From contig CANQYL010000012.1 of the NCBI GenBank assembly GCA_947628035.1, positions 1-36,381 of the forward strand: a DNA stretch of 36,381 bases, read 5' to 3'. The stretch's first letter is position 1; each line of letters starts with the position of its first letter. The notes under the pieces are model-generated. The model was not told the origin of the DNA, did no database searches, and worked only from the letters and a program-made list of their open reading frames with translations. A program made the position numbers and the translations under genes. Origin of the DNA: an uncultured Akkermansia sp. GTDB taxonomy: Bacteria > Verrucomicrobiota > Verrucomicrobiia > Verrucomicrobiales > Akkermansiaceae. Below are positions 16,267 through 24,370 of the stretch, piece by piece.

Positions 16267-18786
16267 TCAAGCCTTGGGTGAGGTGGCGCGTACGCGAGCT
16301 CGTGCTGGCGGTTGCCCCAGGGAGGAGCTGATGAACTGACGCATCTGCTCTGGGGTTATCCTCTGCACAGAGTCGCAAATGAGTCGGTTATAGTCCACTC
16401 CTAGCCCGAGCAACTCATTGACTGCGTACGAAAGCGAAAGCTTTCCGGGAGATTGATCCGACAAAAGACATGAAGAAAGGACCGTGGCTTGGACACGGGA
16501 GAGCTCATCTTGACTCATCCCCTGACTGGCTATCATCTGCAGCTGTTTATCGAGGGCGGTTGAGGCTCGATCGAGCAACTCTGGTGCGGTTTCCAATTCA
16601 AAGATGAGCGAACCTGTATCCATCCCCTGCAAAACGGAGGAGGAAACGTGATACACGAGACCCTGACGCTCTCGAAGCTCCGAGTAAAGAGGACCTGACA
16701 TATCTGAACACCAATCAGTGAGCAGCAACAGCATGGGATAATCCGGGTGAGCCACCGGGAGGGAGGGCAGAGCGAGAGCCATAGCAGCCTGCTGCACTGG
16801 TTTCGGAGTTTGTACGCAGAGGTCACCGCCGTGCATGGGAGGGGTAGCAACACCTTGGAGGGATTTTCCAACAGGCATGTCAGCGAAGAACTTTTCAAGC
16901 TGCGGAAGAAGAACAGACGGTTCGAAATCACCAACGAGGGATAGGACAGCGTTGGAGGAACAGAAGAGGCGCGCGTGCAATCGTACCACCTCCCCCCGTG
17001 AAATGGAAGTAAGGCTTTCCGGTGTACCGGATGGGGGCAGTCCGTATGAGACATCCCCGAAACAGAGGGAACGCAGTTTTCTTTGTGCGAGGGCGGCGGG
17101 ATTCTGCAATTCCTCCTGAACGACGGCGAGCTGATCAGTAAGAGCTGCCGCCACCACTCCAGTTGGAAAAGCCGGATGCAGAGCCGTGTCCGCCAACATT
17201 TCAAGGAGAGATAAGCTATCCTCAGTCAAACAACGGAGAGACAGCAATATCGAATTATTACCTGAAGAGGCTTGGAGAGATGCACCACAATTTTCGACCT
17301 GTTCGGCAATTTTCTGCGCCGTACGGGTTACGGTTCCCTTCGGCAAACACTCAGCCAAGATGGCTGAAATACCAGCACTAGAGGACGATTCTGCACGACA
17401 CCCTGCACCGATTGCGAGGGTGGTATGCAGCATGGGTATGCTTTTATCCACTCTGGTGATGCACCGCAAACCATTGGCAAGAAGGTGCTCTTGGGGAACG
17501 GACGAAGTGGATATCACCCTGATCCTGTCATCGGTAACAGGATTCACCCCGAGGGGGTCAATGCTGATTTGAGCAAGGGAGTCCGGAGTGAGGTAACGAC
17601 GAGCGACGCGTGCGAGATCCCGTGCAGTGACGCGGTTAAGTGCGTCTCCCCACTCATCATAAGCATCCGGGTTGTGAGAGATGACCCAGAGTGAACATAT
17701 CGCCTCCGCCGCCGAGGATACAGTCAGCATATCCTTCATGCGATGCACACGAGTGCGTCGGAGGGCACGTCGGAGGGCAGAAGAAAAGTCCTGTTTCGGC
17801 AAAATGCGCACGAAGTCGAGGATGGAAGAGCAAAGTGTTTCACGCTCCGAGGGCTCCACTTCGGCTTCAATGACAAATGCCCCTTCTCCTTGGGAGTCGG
17901 ACATGAGCCACGCTCCTATCTCATGCGCTGCGTGGGTGTCCTCGTGGAACCTGCGGTAGAGCCAAGCCGTGCGTCCGGAACCTAACACGGATGACAACAG
18001 GGCGAGTGCCGGCATATCTCGATGGTTTCTGTCAGGTACCCGCCACGCAAGTACGAGAGAAGAAGAAGGTTGTGCAAAATGTTCCCGCACCACTCGGGAA
18101 GACCATTGTCTGATATCAATCGACACAGGGGGCTGAGGATGGATACGCGGAGGGACAGAAGCGAGTTCATGCTCCGCCGCAGAAATCACCTGATCCACCT
18201 CGACATCTCCGACAATACAGATGAACATATTCCCGGGCACGTAGCGCTCCCTGTGGTAACGCAGGAGGTCCTCGTAGGTGAGCGCATCAAAGAGAGCGCG
18301 TTCCCCTATCACCGGGAAACGGCGAGGACTTGATTTGTAAAGAGTTTGGACGAGTATCCTGTATGCAAATTCTTCTGGGTCGTCGTTGCACATTTCCATC
18401 TCTCGACGGATCACGTTGCGCTCCTTATCCCACTCCTCGCGCGGGAAAACGGGGTGTAGAGTGAGTTGGATGAGAAGGTGCAGAAAATTCTTCCATTGCT
18501 GAGAGCAACCTTCAATGTGAAAAATGGTAGAGTCCGTGCCCGTATAGGCATTCCAGATACCGCCCCATGCAGCCACTTGCTCATTGAGCTGCTCAGCGCT
18601 GTATTCCTCTGTCCCCTTGAACACAAAATGCTCCAGCAGATGAGAGATGCCGGTGCCTCCGTACTCCCCTTCTCTAGCGGAACCCGTTTCCACTCCCACC
18701 CTTACAGAAACGACTTCCGCGCGGTACTGCGGAAGGATCAGCAGAGGAAGCCCATTGGCACAAGTATGGACGACGGGACGAATCAT
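16267..18786 (-). CDS. Tandem M16 zinc metallopeptidase (insulinase/pitrilysin family)
   Basis: An 839-residue protein built of two M16 units. The first has the inverted zinc motif HLLEH (His49, Glu52, His53) and the distal ligand in NVIRREMEM (probably Glu129). The second unit (from about 430) has the same fold signatures, such as GISAILAECLPKGT and LSLVGDFEPS, but lacks the HxxEH residues, so it is the usual inactive half that closes the chamber. No signal peptide is visible, so the enzyme is probably cytoplasmic, or exported by a route I cannot see. It follows the DJ-1 gene by 7 bases and continues the leftward smpB operon. The substrate is unknown; the family digests peptides or processes short propeptides. 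Confidence 0.9.
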   Translation of the reverse strand: MIRPVVHTCANGLPLLILPQYRAEVVSVRVGVETGSAREGEYGGTGISHLLEHFVFKGTEEYSAEQLNEQVAAWGGIWNAYTGTDSTIFHIEGCSQQWKNFLHLLIQLTLHPVFPREEWDKERNVIRREMEMCNDDPEEFAYRILVQTLYKSSPRRFPVIGERALFDALTYEDLLRYHRERYVPGNMFICIVGDVEVDQVISAAEHELASVPPRIHPQPPVSIDIRQWSSRVVREHFAQPSSSLVLAWRVPDRNHRDMPALALLSSVLGSGRTAWLYRRFHEDTHAAHEIGAWLMSDSQGEGAFVIEAEVEPSERETLCSSILDFVRILPKQDFSSALRRALRRTRVHRMKDMLTVSSAAEAICSLWVISHNPDAYDEWGDALNRVTARDLARVARRYLTPDSLAQISIDPLGVNPVTDDRIRVISTSSVPQEHLLANGLRCITRVDKSIPMLHTTLAIGAGCRAESSSSAGISAILAECLPKGTVTRTAQKIAEQVENCGASLQASSGNNSILLSLRCLTEDSLSLLEMLADTALHPAFPTGVVAAALTDQLAVVQEELQNPAALAQRKLRSLCFGDVSYGLPPSGTPESLTSISRGEVVRLHARLFCSSNAVLSLVGDFEPSVLLPQLEKFFADMPVGKSLQGVATPPMHGGDLCVQTPKPVQQAAMALALPSLPVAHPDYPMLLLLTDWCSDMSGPLYSELRERQGLVYHVSSSVLQGMDTGSLIFELETAPELLDRASTALDKQLQMIASQGMSQDELSRVQATVLSSCLLSDQSPGKLSLSYAVNELLGLGVDYNRLICDSVQRITPEQMRQFISSSLGQPPARARVRATSPKA

Positions 18787-18793
18787 GGATAGG

Positions 18794-19372
18794 TCAGAAC
18801 TTGTACGGTGGGTAGCACATTCCCTCCTGAAGAGAGGACGTTCTTTGCTTCCCCACTAAGAGATTTGCGATGGTGTAACCAAACTCAAGAGCCGCAGCAG
18901 GTCCTCGTCCCGTGATAAGCATGCCATCCGTCACGGCGGGTGCTTCTTGCAACTCGGCTCCCGCATCGAGCACTGCCTGCCGCACGTCAGGCGCCGGGTA
19001 ACAAGTCACCTTGCGACCACGTAGAATACCGGCCTTCGCCAGCACCATGGGCGCCGCACAAATAGCCGCCACAAGCTTCCCGGCGGCATCCATCTCTCGC
19101 GCCAATGTCAATACCTCCTCAGTTTCCTTCAGAACCCACGAAGCCGGTCCCCCGGGCAGGATCACGCCACTCAGCTGACGAAAATCAACTCCACTCAGCA
19201 GGCTATCCGCCTGCACAGACAAACCGTGAGCGCCGGTGACCATAGGTTGTTTGAGTGCGGCGGTGAGCACTTTAATCCCGAGACGTCGCAGAATATCCAG
19301 GGGCGCACTCATCTCTATTTCCTCAAAGCCATCGGCTAAGACCATCATTATGGGTGATTCATTCGCATTCAT
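18794..19372 (-). CDS. DJ-1/PfpI family protein
   Basis: A 192-residue protein with the DJ-1/YajL fold. The conserved nucleophile is Cys105 in AAICAAPMVL, the partner Glu20 lies in DGFEEIE, and the GGPASW loop is present. The His found next to the cysteine in human DJ-1 is replaced by Tyr in VTCYPAP. Family members include redox sensors and chaperone-like or glyoxalase-like enzymes, and the activity here is not predictable. The C-terminus is slightly longer than usual. It lies 27 bases downstream of smpB and 7 before the M16 gene. Confidence 0.9.
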   Translation of the reverse strand: MNANESPIMMVLADGFEEIEMSAPLDILRRLGIKVLTAALKQPMVTGAHGLSVQADSLLSGVDFRQLSGVILPGGPASWVLKETEEVLTLAREMDAAGKLVAAICAAPMVLAKAGILRGRKVTCYPAPDVRQAVLDAGAELQEAPAVTDGMLITGRGPAAALEFGYTIANLLVGKQRTSSLQEGMCYPPYKF

Positions 19373-19399
19373 AAAAGGGTATGGGGAAAATATTAAAGA

Positions 19400-19888
19400 T
19401 CAGGAGAAGCGTTTATTGAAACGAGCTACCTCACGCCGTGCCTCAAGCATCTCCTCTCTCGCCTTGAGATCATAGCGTCGATCCCGATGAGTCTTGCCGC
19501 GTCCGCAGCCAAGTTCCGCTTTTACTTTTCCATTCTTCCAGTACAGTCTCAGGAGGGGCAAAGAAAAACCTCGCTGAACCTGACGGAGCTCCATTCGGAG
19601 AATTTCTTTCTTGTGAGCCAGGAGACGTCTAGGACGGCGTGATTCATGTTGAAACCAGCTGCCGGCCGTCTCCCATGGCTGGATGTCACAACCATACAGG
19701 AAGAGTTGCCCCTTTTCAACGCGGGCAAAGGCGTCTGCTACATTGACCTTACCGGCACGAATGGATTTTACCTCGGTACCCCGCAGTTCCATACCGCATT
19801 CGTACTTCTCAAGTATCTCATAATCGCGACCGACCTTTTTGTTGCTCGCAATAAGACGGACAGGCTCGCTGATTTTCCCGGAGGACAT
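19400..19888 (-). CDS. smpB: SmpB, tmRNA-binding protein
   Basis: A 162-residue protein that binds tmRNA and carries it to stalled ribosomes for trans-translation. The family features are seen in order: IASNKKVGRDYEI near the N-terminus, GMELRGTEVKSIRAGKVN, and the C-terminal GKTHRDRRYDLKAREE region followed by a basic tail that enters the mRNA channel. Length fits the family (about 150-160). I chose the ATG at 19888; a TTG at 19903 in frame would add five residues. It lies downstream of rpoZ (gap about 77 bases) on the same strand. No tmRNA gene is recognised in this window. Confidence 0.95.
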   Translation of the reverse strand: MSSGKISEPVRLIASNKKVGRDYEILEKYECGMELRGTEVKSIRAGKVNVADAFARVEKGQLFLYGCDIQPWETAGSWFQHESRRPRRLLAHKKEILRMELRQVQRGFSLPLLRLYWKNGKVKAELGCGRGKTHRDRRYDLKAREEMLEARREVARFNKRFS

Positions 19889-19965
19889 GATCGTGTGTGA
19901 CAAAATATGCCCGGGTCCTTCCTCAACAGCACCCGAGAGACAGGAAATCAGTTACCCCGGTTCCT

Positions 19966-20226
19966 TTAATCATGGAGTACGGCGGAATTTTCCGCCAACG
20001 AGGCAAAGGGATCCTGAGGAGTCTTTTCATCATCGACCTCGTGCCAAACCAATTTTCCCTCAATGATTTCTAAGAGTGCTATGTCTCCGGCTCCCATCTC
20101 CGGCGTCGTGGGGACGAAAGGATCCGAACCGTGATTGAGCTGCTGCACGCGCTTCGAAACGATGTTAATGAGCAGTTGATTGTCCCCTACGAGGCGGCTG
20201 GCTTTTTCGATAAGTTCTGTTTTCAT
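19966..20226 (-). CDS. rpoZ: RNA polymerase omega subunit
   Basis: An 86-residue protein. The N-terminal helices contain LVGDNQLLINIVSKRVQQL, matching the omega signature that clamps the beta-prime subunit. IALLEIIEGKL matches the conserved alanine/leucine-glutamate-isoleucine segment near the C-terminus. The rest is short and acidic. It stabilises and assembles RNA polymerase. It has a good promoter about 40 bases upstream and a moderate AGGAA ribosome site. It is the first gene of the leftward rpoZ-smpB-DJ-1-M16 series. Confidence 0.9.
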   Translation of the reverse strand: MKTELIEKASRLVGDNQLLINIVSKRVQQLNHGSDPFVPTTPEMGAGDIALLEIIEGKLVWHEVDDEKTPQDPFASLAENSAVLHD

Positions 20227-20265
20227 GATGGAAAGTTCCTGCTTCCCGGAGCAGCTCGGTCAAGC

Positions 20266-20294
20266 ATGGTATCACATTTCTTTCTCGAAATCAA
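20266..20294 (-). promoter_or_regulatory. Promoter for rpoZ
   Basis: On the minus strand TTGATT (20294-20289) and TACCAT (20271-20266) are 17 bases apart. The expected start near 20259 gives a leader of about 33 bases containing AGGAA about 9 bases before the ATG. Confidence 0.7.
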
Positions 20295-20346
20295 GTCCAA
20301 ACCCTGCTTCATCTCCTAAAATCTTCATTTGTTTTCCAAATTTGAC

Positions 20347-20374
20347 TTGTCAAGCAGACAATTTATGCTATGAT
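20347..20374 (+). promoter_or_regulatory. Promoter for tRNA-Gly
   Basis: TTGTCA (20347-20352) and TATGAT (20369-20374) are 16 bases apart and lie just upstream of the tRNA. The -35 region is half of a palindrome, TTGACTTGTCAA (20342-20353), in the divergent spacer with rpoZ, so both strands carry a -35-like sequence. Confidence 0.6.
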
Positions 20375-20387
20375 ACCCCCGTCTTGT

Positions 20388-20458
20388 GCGGGTATAGCTT
20401 AATGGCAAAGCTCCAGCCTTCCAAGCTGATTATGCGGGTTCGATTCCCGCTACCCGCT
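20388..20458 (+). tRNA. tRNA-Gly (anticodon UCC)
   Basis: A 71-base cloverleaf. The acceptor stem GCGGGTA pairs with TACCCGC, with T as discriminator. The D-stem is GCTT/AAGC. The anticodon arm CCAGC-CTTCCAA-GCTGA carries TCC in the loop. The T-arm is GCGGG-TTCGATT-CCCGC. The outermost pair of the anticodon stem is a C-A mismatch, the only irregularity. CCA is not encoded. The anticodon UCC reads glycine codons GGA and GGG. Confidence 0.95.
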
Positions 20459-20536
20459 CTCCGCTGAGTCCGAGAAGGTGACTTCAAGGGAAGAGAGTTC
20501 GAGGCTCACGGCAACGCCTGCCCTGCTTTCTCAGCC

Positions 20537-21664
20537 ATGCAAAAAGCGCGAAGAAAGGTTCTGCTGCTCAGCATAGGATACGGACGAGGGCATCACTCTG
20601 CGGCCATCTCTCTGGCTCAGGAATTGAGAAATCGAGGGTACGAGGTGCACATACAGGATCCCTGCGCTCAAGCAAGCCCGCGTCTCTTCCATCTCACCCA
20701 GTTATTTTACCGGGAATGCGTACGCCGTATGCCTTGGGTATGGGGAATTGCCTACAACCAGATAGACGGTACAGACTGGAATATGATGCTGGCTACGCCT
20801 GGCATAGCCGCTACGATGCGTATGCTCCGCACGCAACTGCGAGAACAACAACCTGATCTTATCGTTTGCTCCTACCCCCTCTACGCCTATATGCTGGATG
20901 CATTTGCCGACGAGGGTTGGCTGCGCTCACCCTACGCCGTCGTTGTAACGGATGCTCTGCGTGTAAACAGCGCCTGGGTTCTCTCCCACGCTCCGCTCGT
21001 GTGTATGCCGGATGAGCAGAGCTGCCATGAAGCACGCACCCGTTTTTCTCTACCGGAAGAAAGGCTACGTGCTACGGGGTTCCCTGTACGCATGGAATTC
21101 CACCCGGGAAAGAAGGATCCGGTACCGGGTCCTCGAGGAGAGGGTCTGCGCGTCGTGTATGGAGCGCATGGCTCCATGCACCGCATCAAGGCTGACGTGG
21201 AAGGAATGCTTCGCCTCTTCCCCGAGATCCATCTCACCCTTCTGGCAGAAGACAGGGAAGATCAAATACGCCGTGTTCTCGGAGAAAAAACAGCCTCACA
21301 GTTACACTTCTTCGGATCCGAAGGGGGAGATATCTCAGACGTGCTCAACAACGCTCATCTTTACATAGGGAAAGCCGGTGCCTCCACCGTATTTGAAGCC
21401 TATTGTGCCGAGACCCCTGTACTCGTCAATTACATTCTACCGGGGCAGGAGGAAGGAAATATGCAGCTACTCCTACGAGATGGGGCCGGAAAACGCGTAG
21501 AGGGAACCGGAGAGCTTCTGCGTATGATACACCGACTCTTGAGCAACCGATCCGCCGGTCTCAAGCGGATGCAAGTCGCCATGCGCCGAGCTTCCCGAAA
21601 CGGGGGCGCGGCTTCCACGGCTGATGCCCTCGAAGCTCGTTTCTTTCCCTCTCGCACCCCCTAA
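20537..21664 (+). CDS. GT28 MGDG synthase/UgtP-like lipid glycosyltransferase
   Basis: A 375-residue glycosyltransferase resembling monogalactosyl- or diglucosyl-diacylglycerol synthases. The N-terminal half begins LLLSIGYGRGHHSAA, with the family's paired His residues, followed by a membrane-associated helix-rich acceptor region. The C-terminal half carries the nucleotide-sugar site, GKAGASTVFEA with the next block PGQEEGN. Such enzymes transfer galactose or glucose to diacylglycerol or related lipids at the inner membrane face. It starts 78 bases after the tRNA and precedes coaX by 13 bases, so these two are probably one transcript. The sugar and acceptor are not predictable here. Confidence 0.85.
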   Translation: MQKARRKVLLLSIGYGRGHHSAAISLAQELRNRGYEVHIQDPCAQASPRLFHLTQLFYRECVRRMPWVWGIAYNQIDGTDWNMMLATPGIAATMRMLRTQLREQQPDLIVCSYPLYAYMLDAFADEGWLRSPYAVVVTDALRVNSAWVLSHAPLVCMPDEQSCHEARTRFSLPEERLRATGFPVRMEFHPGKKDPVPGPRGEGLRVVYGAHGSMHRIKADVEGMLRLFPEIHLTLLAEDREDQIRRVLGEKTASQLHFFGSEGGDISDVLNNAHLYIGKAGASTVFEAYCAETPVLVNYILPGQEEGNMQLLLRDGAGKRVEGTGELLRMIHRLLSNRSAGLKRMQVAMRRASRNGGAASTADALEARFFPSRTP

Positions 21665-21677
21665 CCTCTTCGACCCC

Positions 21678-22460
21678 ATGTCCGACTCACCCTCCATCCT
21701 GCTCATCGACAATTCAAACACTCGCACCAAGTTTGCACTCGCGAGGAACGGAGTCATCGGTCCTGAAATTCGGCTCCTGCCCACGAAAGAATTGGATACA
21801 AATCGAGTGAGGGGTTTGTTGGAGGATTGGAATTTTAATGAGGCTATTTTATGTTCAGTAGCAGATACGGAAAAGAGGCTTGCTCTGCGAGCCTCCATCC
21901 CATGCCCACTGCACGAAGTGAACGCGTCCAGCACACCCGAATTACTGCGTCTTTTTCACGAACCGGAAAAGGTGGGATCTGACCGCATTGCGAACGCCGC
22001 TGCCTTGGCCGCACTTGCACCGCTGCCTGCCATCGCTGTCGATCTGGGCACGGCCTGCACCTTCGACGTAGTTGGTCTGCATCAAGGAACCCCGGCTTTT
22101 CTCGGGGGAACCATTGCCCCCGGGATGACTGCGCTGAGTCAAGCCCTCTGCGAGCGTGCGGCCATGCTCCCGCCGGTACAGCTTCCCTCCCCGTGTCCGG
22201 CGCACCTGAAACCGAATCCCGTTGCCCGCAATACTCAGGATGCGATGCTTTCCGGTGTCGTCAATGGCTACAAAGGTCTCGTACAGTACATTCTCCATGA
22301 TATCTCTCGAAGGATGGGCTGTCCTCTTTTTGTCGTCCTCACGGGTGGCGATGCCTCGCTTGTGGAATCGAATGAGATTAAGATTGACAAAGTTGACAAC
22401 TTACTCACCATGAAAGGGATGCTTGTTTTACGCGGAAAACGGACAAACGTTTTTTTGTAA
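21678..22460 (+). CDS. coaX: Type III pantothenate kinase
   Basis: A 260-residue cytoplasmic kinase that phosphorylates pantothenate, the first step of coenzyme A synthesis. The ASKHA-fold motifs are visible: LLIDNSNTRTKF (phosphate-1, normally DxGNT, here Asp11-Asn-Ser-Asn-Thr), GSDRIANAAAL (Asp102-Arg103, pantothenate site), DLGTACTFD (Asp122) and GGTIAPG. The Gly to Ser change in the first motif is unusual, but the catalytic Asp is kept. The start at 21678 is chosen because the upstream in-frame extension would overlap the glycosyltransferase gene. It lies upstream of acpP, which needs CoA-derived phosphopantetheine, a functional link although acpP has its own promoter. Confidence 0.9.
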   Translation: MSDSPSILLIDNSNTRTKFALARNGVIGPEIRLLPTKELDTNRVRGLLEDWNFNEAILCSVADTEKRLALRASIPCPLHEVNASSTPELLRLFHEPEKVGSDRIANAAALAALAPLPAIAVDLGTACTFDVVGLHQGTPAFLGGTIAPGMTALSQALCERAAMLPPVQLPSPCPAHLKPNPVARNTQDAMLSGVVNGYKGLVQYILHDISRRMGCPLFVVLTGGDASLVESNEIKIDKVDNLLTMKGMLVLRGKRTNVFL

Positions 22461-22477
22461 GACCGTGCAAATTAGAG

Positions 22478-22506
22478 TTGATTTTCAGCGAACTCTTCTG
22501 TAAAAT
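22478..22506 (+). promoter_or_regulatory. Promoter for acpP
   Basis: TTGATT (22478-22483) and TAAAAT (22501-22506) are 17 bases apart. The start near 22513 gives a leader of about 21 bases before the acpP ATG. Confidence 0.7.
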
Positions 22507-22533
22507 GGAGCCACTTCAAATCAGTCACATATT

Positions 22534-22779
22534 ATGTCCGACAATATTGAATCCCAGGTAATCGATGTCATCGTTGAACAACTCGGCGTTGACCGCGAAA
22601 AAGTGACCCCTGATGCCAAGTTCATTGATGACCTCGGCGCAGACTCTCTTGACACAGTTGAACTCGTCATGACTTTCGAGGAAAAATTTTCCGTGAGTGT
22701 ACCTGATGAGGATGCTGAGAAGCTCAAGTCTGTGGCTGATGTCGTAGCTTACATCAAGAAGGCTCACGAGGAAGCCTGA
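22534..22779 (+). CDS. acpP: Acyl carrier protein
   Basis: An 81-residue acidic helical protein. The phosphopantetheine attachment motif [10 protein letters not shown] has Ser38 as the modified residue, and the preceding [10 protein letters not shown] and following [12 protein letters not shown] are typical of type II fatty acid synthase ACPs. It carries growing acyl chains in fatty acid and lipid A synthesis. It stands alone between its promoter and a strong terminator. The Sfp-type transferase at 6887-7465 is the only activating enzyme seen in the window. No Shine-Dalgarno is seen. Confidence 0.97.
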   Translation: MSDNIESQVIDVIVEQLGVDREKVTPDAKFIDDLGADSLDTVELVMTFEEKFSVSVPDEDAEKLKSVADVVAYIKKAHEEA

Positions 22780-22803
22780 TCCTCAGGAATCTTGTTCAGA
22801 AGC

Positions 22804-22845
22804 CGGGCGGTTTCCTCCTTGTTGGACGGAACCGCCCGTTTCATC
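22804..22845 (+). terminator. Intrinsic terminator of acpP
   Basis: A 9-bp stem CGGGCGGTT (22804-22812) pairs with AACCGCCCG (22830-22838), followed by TTTCATCTTTT. The hairpin is GC-rich and lies 25 bases after the acpP stop. It also ends the acpP transcript before the 22887 gene. Confidence 0.7.
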
Positions 22846-22886
22846 TTTTCAACCGTACGCAAACCCTCCACGTCCTCACGTCCGCA

Positions 22887-23411
22887 ATGACCTCCTCCAA
22901 CTTCGAATACGCTGTGAATCACACGCGCGTGCTTTACGCGCCCTATCGGCGTATTGAATCCTTTGGGGAAACGAGGTTTCATTTTCTGATGGTGAGCGAA
23001 TCGATGGATGCTGTCGGAGAATGCAGGGTACGCAGTGGGTATGTTGAGGCGGGCAGACCGTGCATCCTCAAACCAACTCACTTGCGAGGGATAGAGACGG
23101 AGGGATTCAGCGCTGAGGCGGCCAAGCTCTTTGAGTGGATGCATGAGCGGGGAATGCCACTGAGAGCCTTGGTGCAATATGGATTTCAATTCAGCAGGTC
23201 GGAGGTGCACGAAGAATACCTGCATGAGGACGTGAGAGATGTAGCCGAGCGTTTGGTGCGTGAGGCGGAGAGTTCGGGCGATATGCTGAGAGCAGTCATT
23301 GAGGGCGTTGACGACGCTTGGGAAGTTTCTCTACTCTGTTTTATGCTCGAAATGATTCAACAATCCCATGAGATTAATCTTTTCGATTTTAAGCGTCGCG
23401 GTCTGTTGTAA
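22887..23411 (+). CDS. Conserved protein of unknown function
   Basis: A 174-residue protein that I do not place in a named family. It is probably cytoplasmic: no signal peptide or membrane helix is seen. The sequence shows VNHTRVLYAPYRRIESFGET, then ECRVRSGYVEAGRPCILKP, then a helical part around ETEGFSAEAAKLFEWMHER, and a C-terminal VIEGVDDAWEVSLLCFMLEM. It overlaps the next gene by 44 bases in another frame, and both frames look genuine. It might be related to cofactor or nucleotide metabolism, but nothing in the sequence shows it. Confidence 0.8.
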   Translation: MTSSNFEYAVNHTRVLYAPYRRIESFGETRFHFLMVSESMDAVGECRVRSGYVEAGRPCILKPTHLRGIETEGFSAEAAKLFEWMHERGMPLRALVQYGFQFSRSEVHEEYLHEDVRDVAERLVREAESSGDMLRAVIEGVDDAWEVSLLCFMLEMIQQSHEINLFDFKRRGLL

Positions 23412-24195
23412 CCTCTCGGTCACAGCCCAAGACAATTACTCCTTATGGCCACGTCGCCCGGCTGAGCTGGAGCAGGCTCAACGCCTGATCAACAATCATC
23501 AGTACGACCAAGCTCTCTCCCTGCTCTCTCCTTTCGTGAACAAGCGAAGTCTTGCCGGTCATGAAGCCCGGCACATCGTCAGCGAGATCCTCAAGAGACG
23601 CTATCTATCTGCCCGACATCCGCACGTACGACGACATACCGTACGGCGTGGAGAAAATATTGAAAAAATTGCGGCCTCTTACGGAAGCTCCAGTGATTTT
23701 CTTATACTCATCAACGGCATGCTTAATCCCTCCAACCTCCGGGTTGGTCAACACATTTACGTGGCCCCCCTCAACCTGAGAGCCGAGCTCGACATAGAGG
23801 AGCGAGAAATTACTACATGGGACGGTAATCGTCTTGTGGCTTGCTACGACGTAATCCCGGAACAAAACCTCAATCAAGGTGAAAATGAAGAAACACAAGT
23901 TAAGGAACGGGAGGGGGAACTGAATGGTGCACGCATCCCACGCAGCTCCTCCATCTTCGCCTCCAGTAACCGTATCTTGCGCCTTGCAAATGGGATCGTC
24001 TTTATGAATCCCTCTCAGAGCATTCAAGGTGGAAGCCACGTCCAGATGAAGCCCAAAGATCTGAATGAGCTCTCCCTGCTGTTGCGCAATGGTGCCAGGG
24101 TTTCCATTGTCCGCAAGCCTGATCAATTTGATCCCTACGCGACGCAGAACGGGGTACCCTCTCCTCAAGTGACAACGGGAAGTGCATCTCGCTAA
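23368..24195 (+). CDS. Exported LysM protein with degenerate L,D-transpeptidase-like tail
   Basis: A 275-residue exported protein. A signal peptide covers residues 1-20 (MRLIFSILSV..., cleavage after SVTA). A LysM peptidoglycan-binding domain spans about 89-133 (HTVRRGENIEKIA, then LRVGQHIYV). From about 140 to 249 the sequence has the strand pattern of a YkuD-type L,D-transpeptidase domain (TTWDGNRLVACYDVI and LSLLLRNGARVSIV). The usual SxGCxR catalytic site is replaced near 220-226 by GGSHVQM, lacking the cysteine. It may be a non-catalytic wall-binding protein. The start overlaps the previous gene, but the signal peptide supports it. A disordered, charged stretch separates the two domains. 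Confidence 0.8.
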   Translation: MRLIFSILSVAVCCNLSVTAQDNYSLWPRRPAELEQAQRLINNHQYDQALSLLSPFVNKRSLAGHEARHIVSEILKRRYLSARHPHVRRHTVRRGENIEKIAASYGSSSDFLILINGMLNPSNLRVGQHIYVAPLNLRAELDIEEREITTWDGNRLVACYDVIPEQNLNQGENEETQVKEREGELNGARIPRSSSIFASSNRILRLANGIVFMNPSQSIQGGSHVQMKPKDLNELSLLLRNGARVSIVRKPDQFDPYATQNGVPSPQVTTGSASR

Positions 24196-24233
24196 CGCTC
24201 TCCTCTTTTGTATTCATTCAGGGAGGATTTTTT

Positions 24234-24344
24234 TTGGAAGCTCAGCAACAAGCCGAGGAAATTTTCTATCCCCATGGAGGAGAAGGACCGGTGCATCTCA
24301 CACTGCACTTTCTCGAATTCACCGCTATCGTGTCATTGAAATGA
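24234..24344 (+). CDS. Possible 36-codon small protein
   Basis: A GGGAGG ribosome site (24221-24226) is followed 7 bases later by TTG at 24234, opening a 36-codon frame: EAQQQAEEIFYPHGGEGPVH and then LTLHFLEFTAIVSLK. The frame has protein-like codon use and a strong ribosome site, rare in this window. It is followed by the convergent NAGPA gene. It could also be the tail of an eroded gene. No homologue is recognised. Confidence 0.3.
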   Translation: MEAQQQAEEIFYPHGGEGPVHLTLHFLEFTAIVSLK

Positions 24345-24370
24345 GGAGCATCAATCACGCCTCACTTCCA

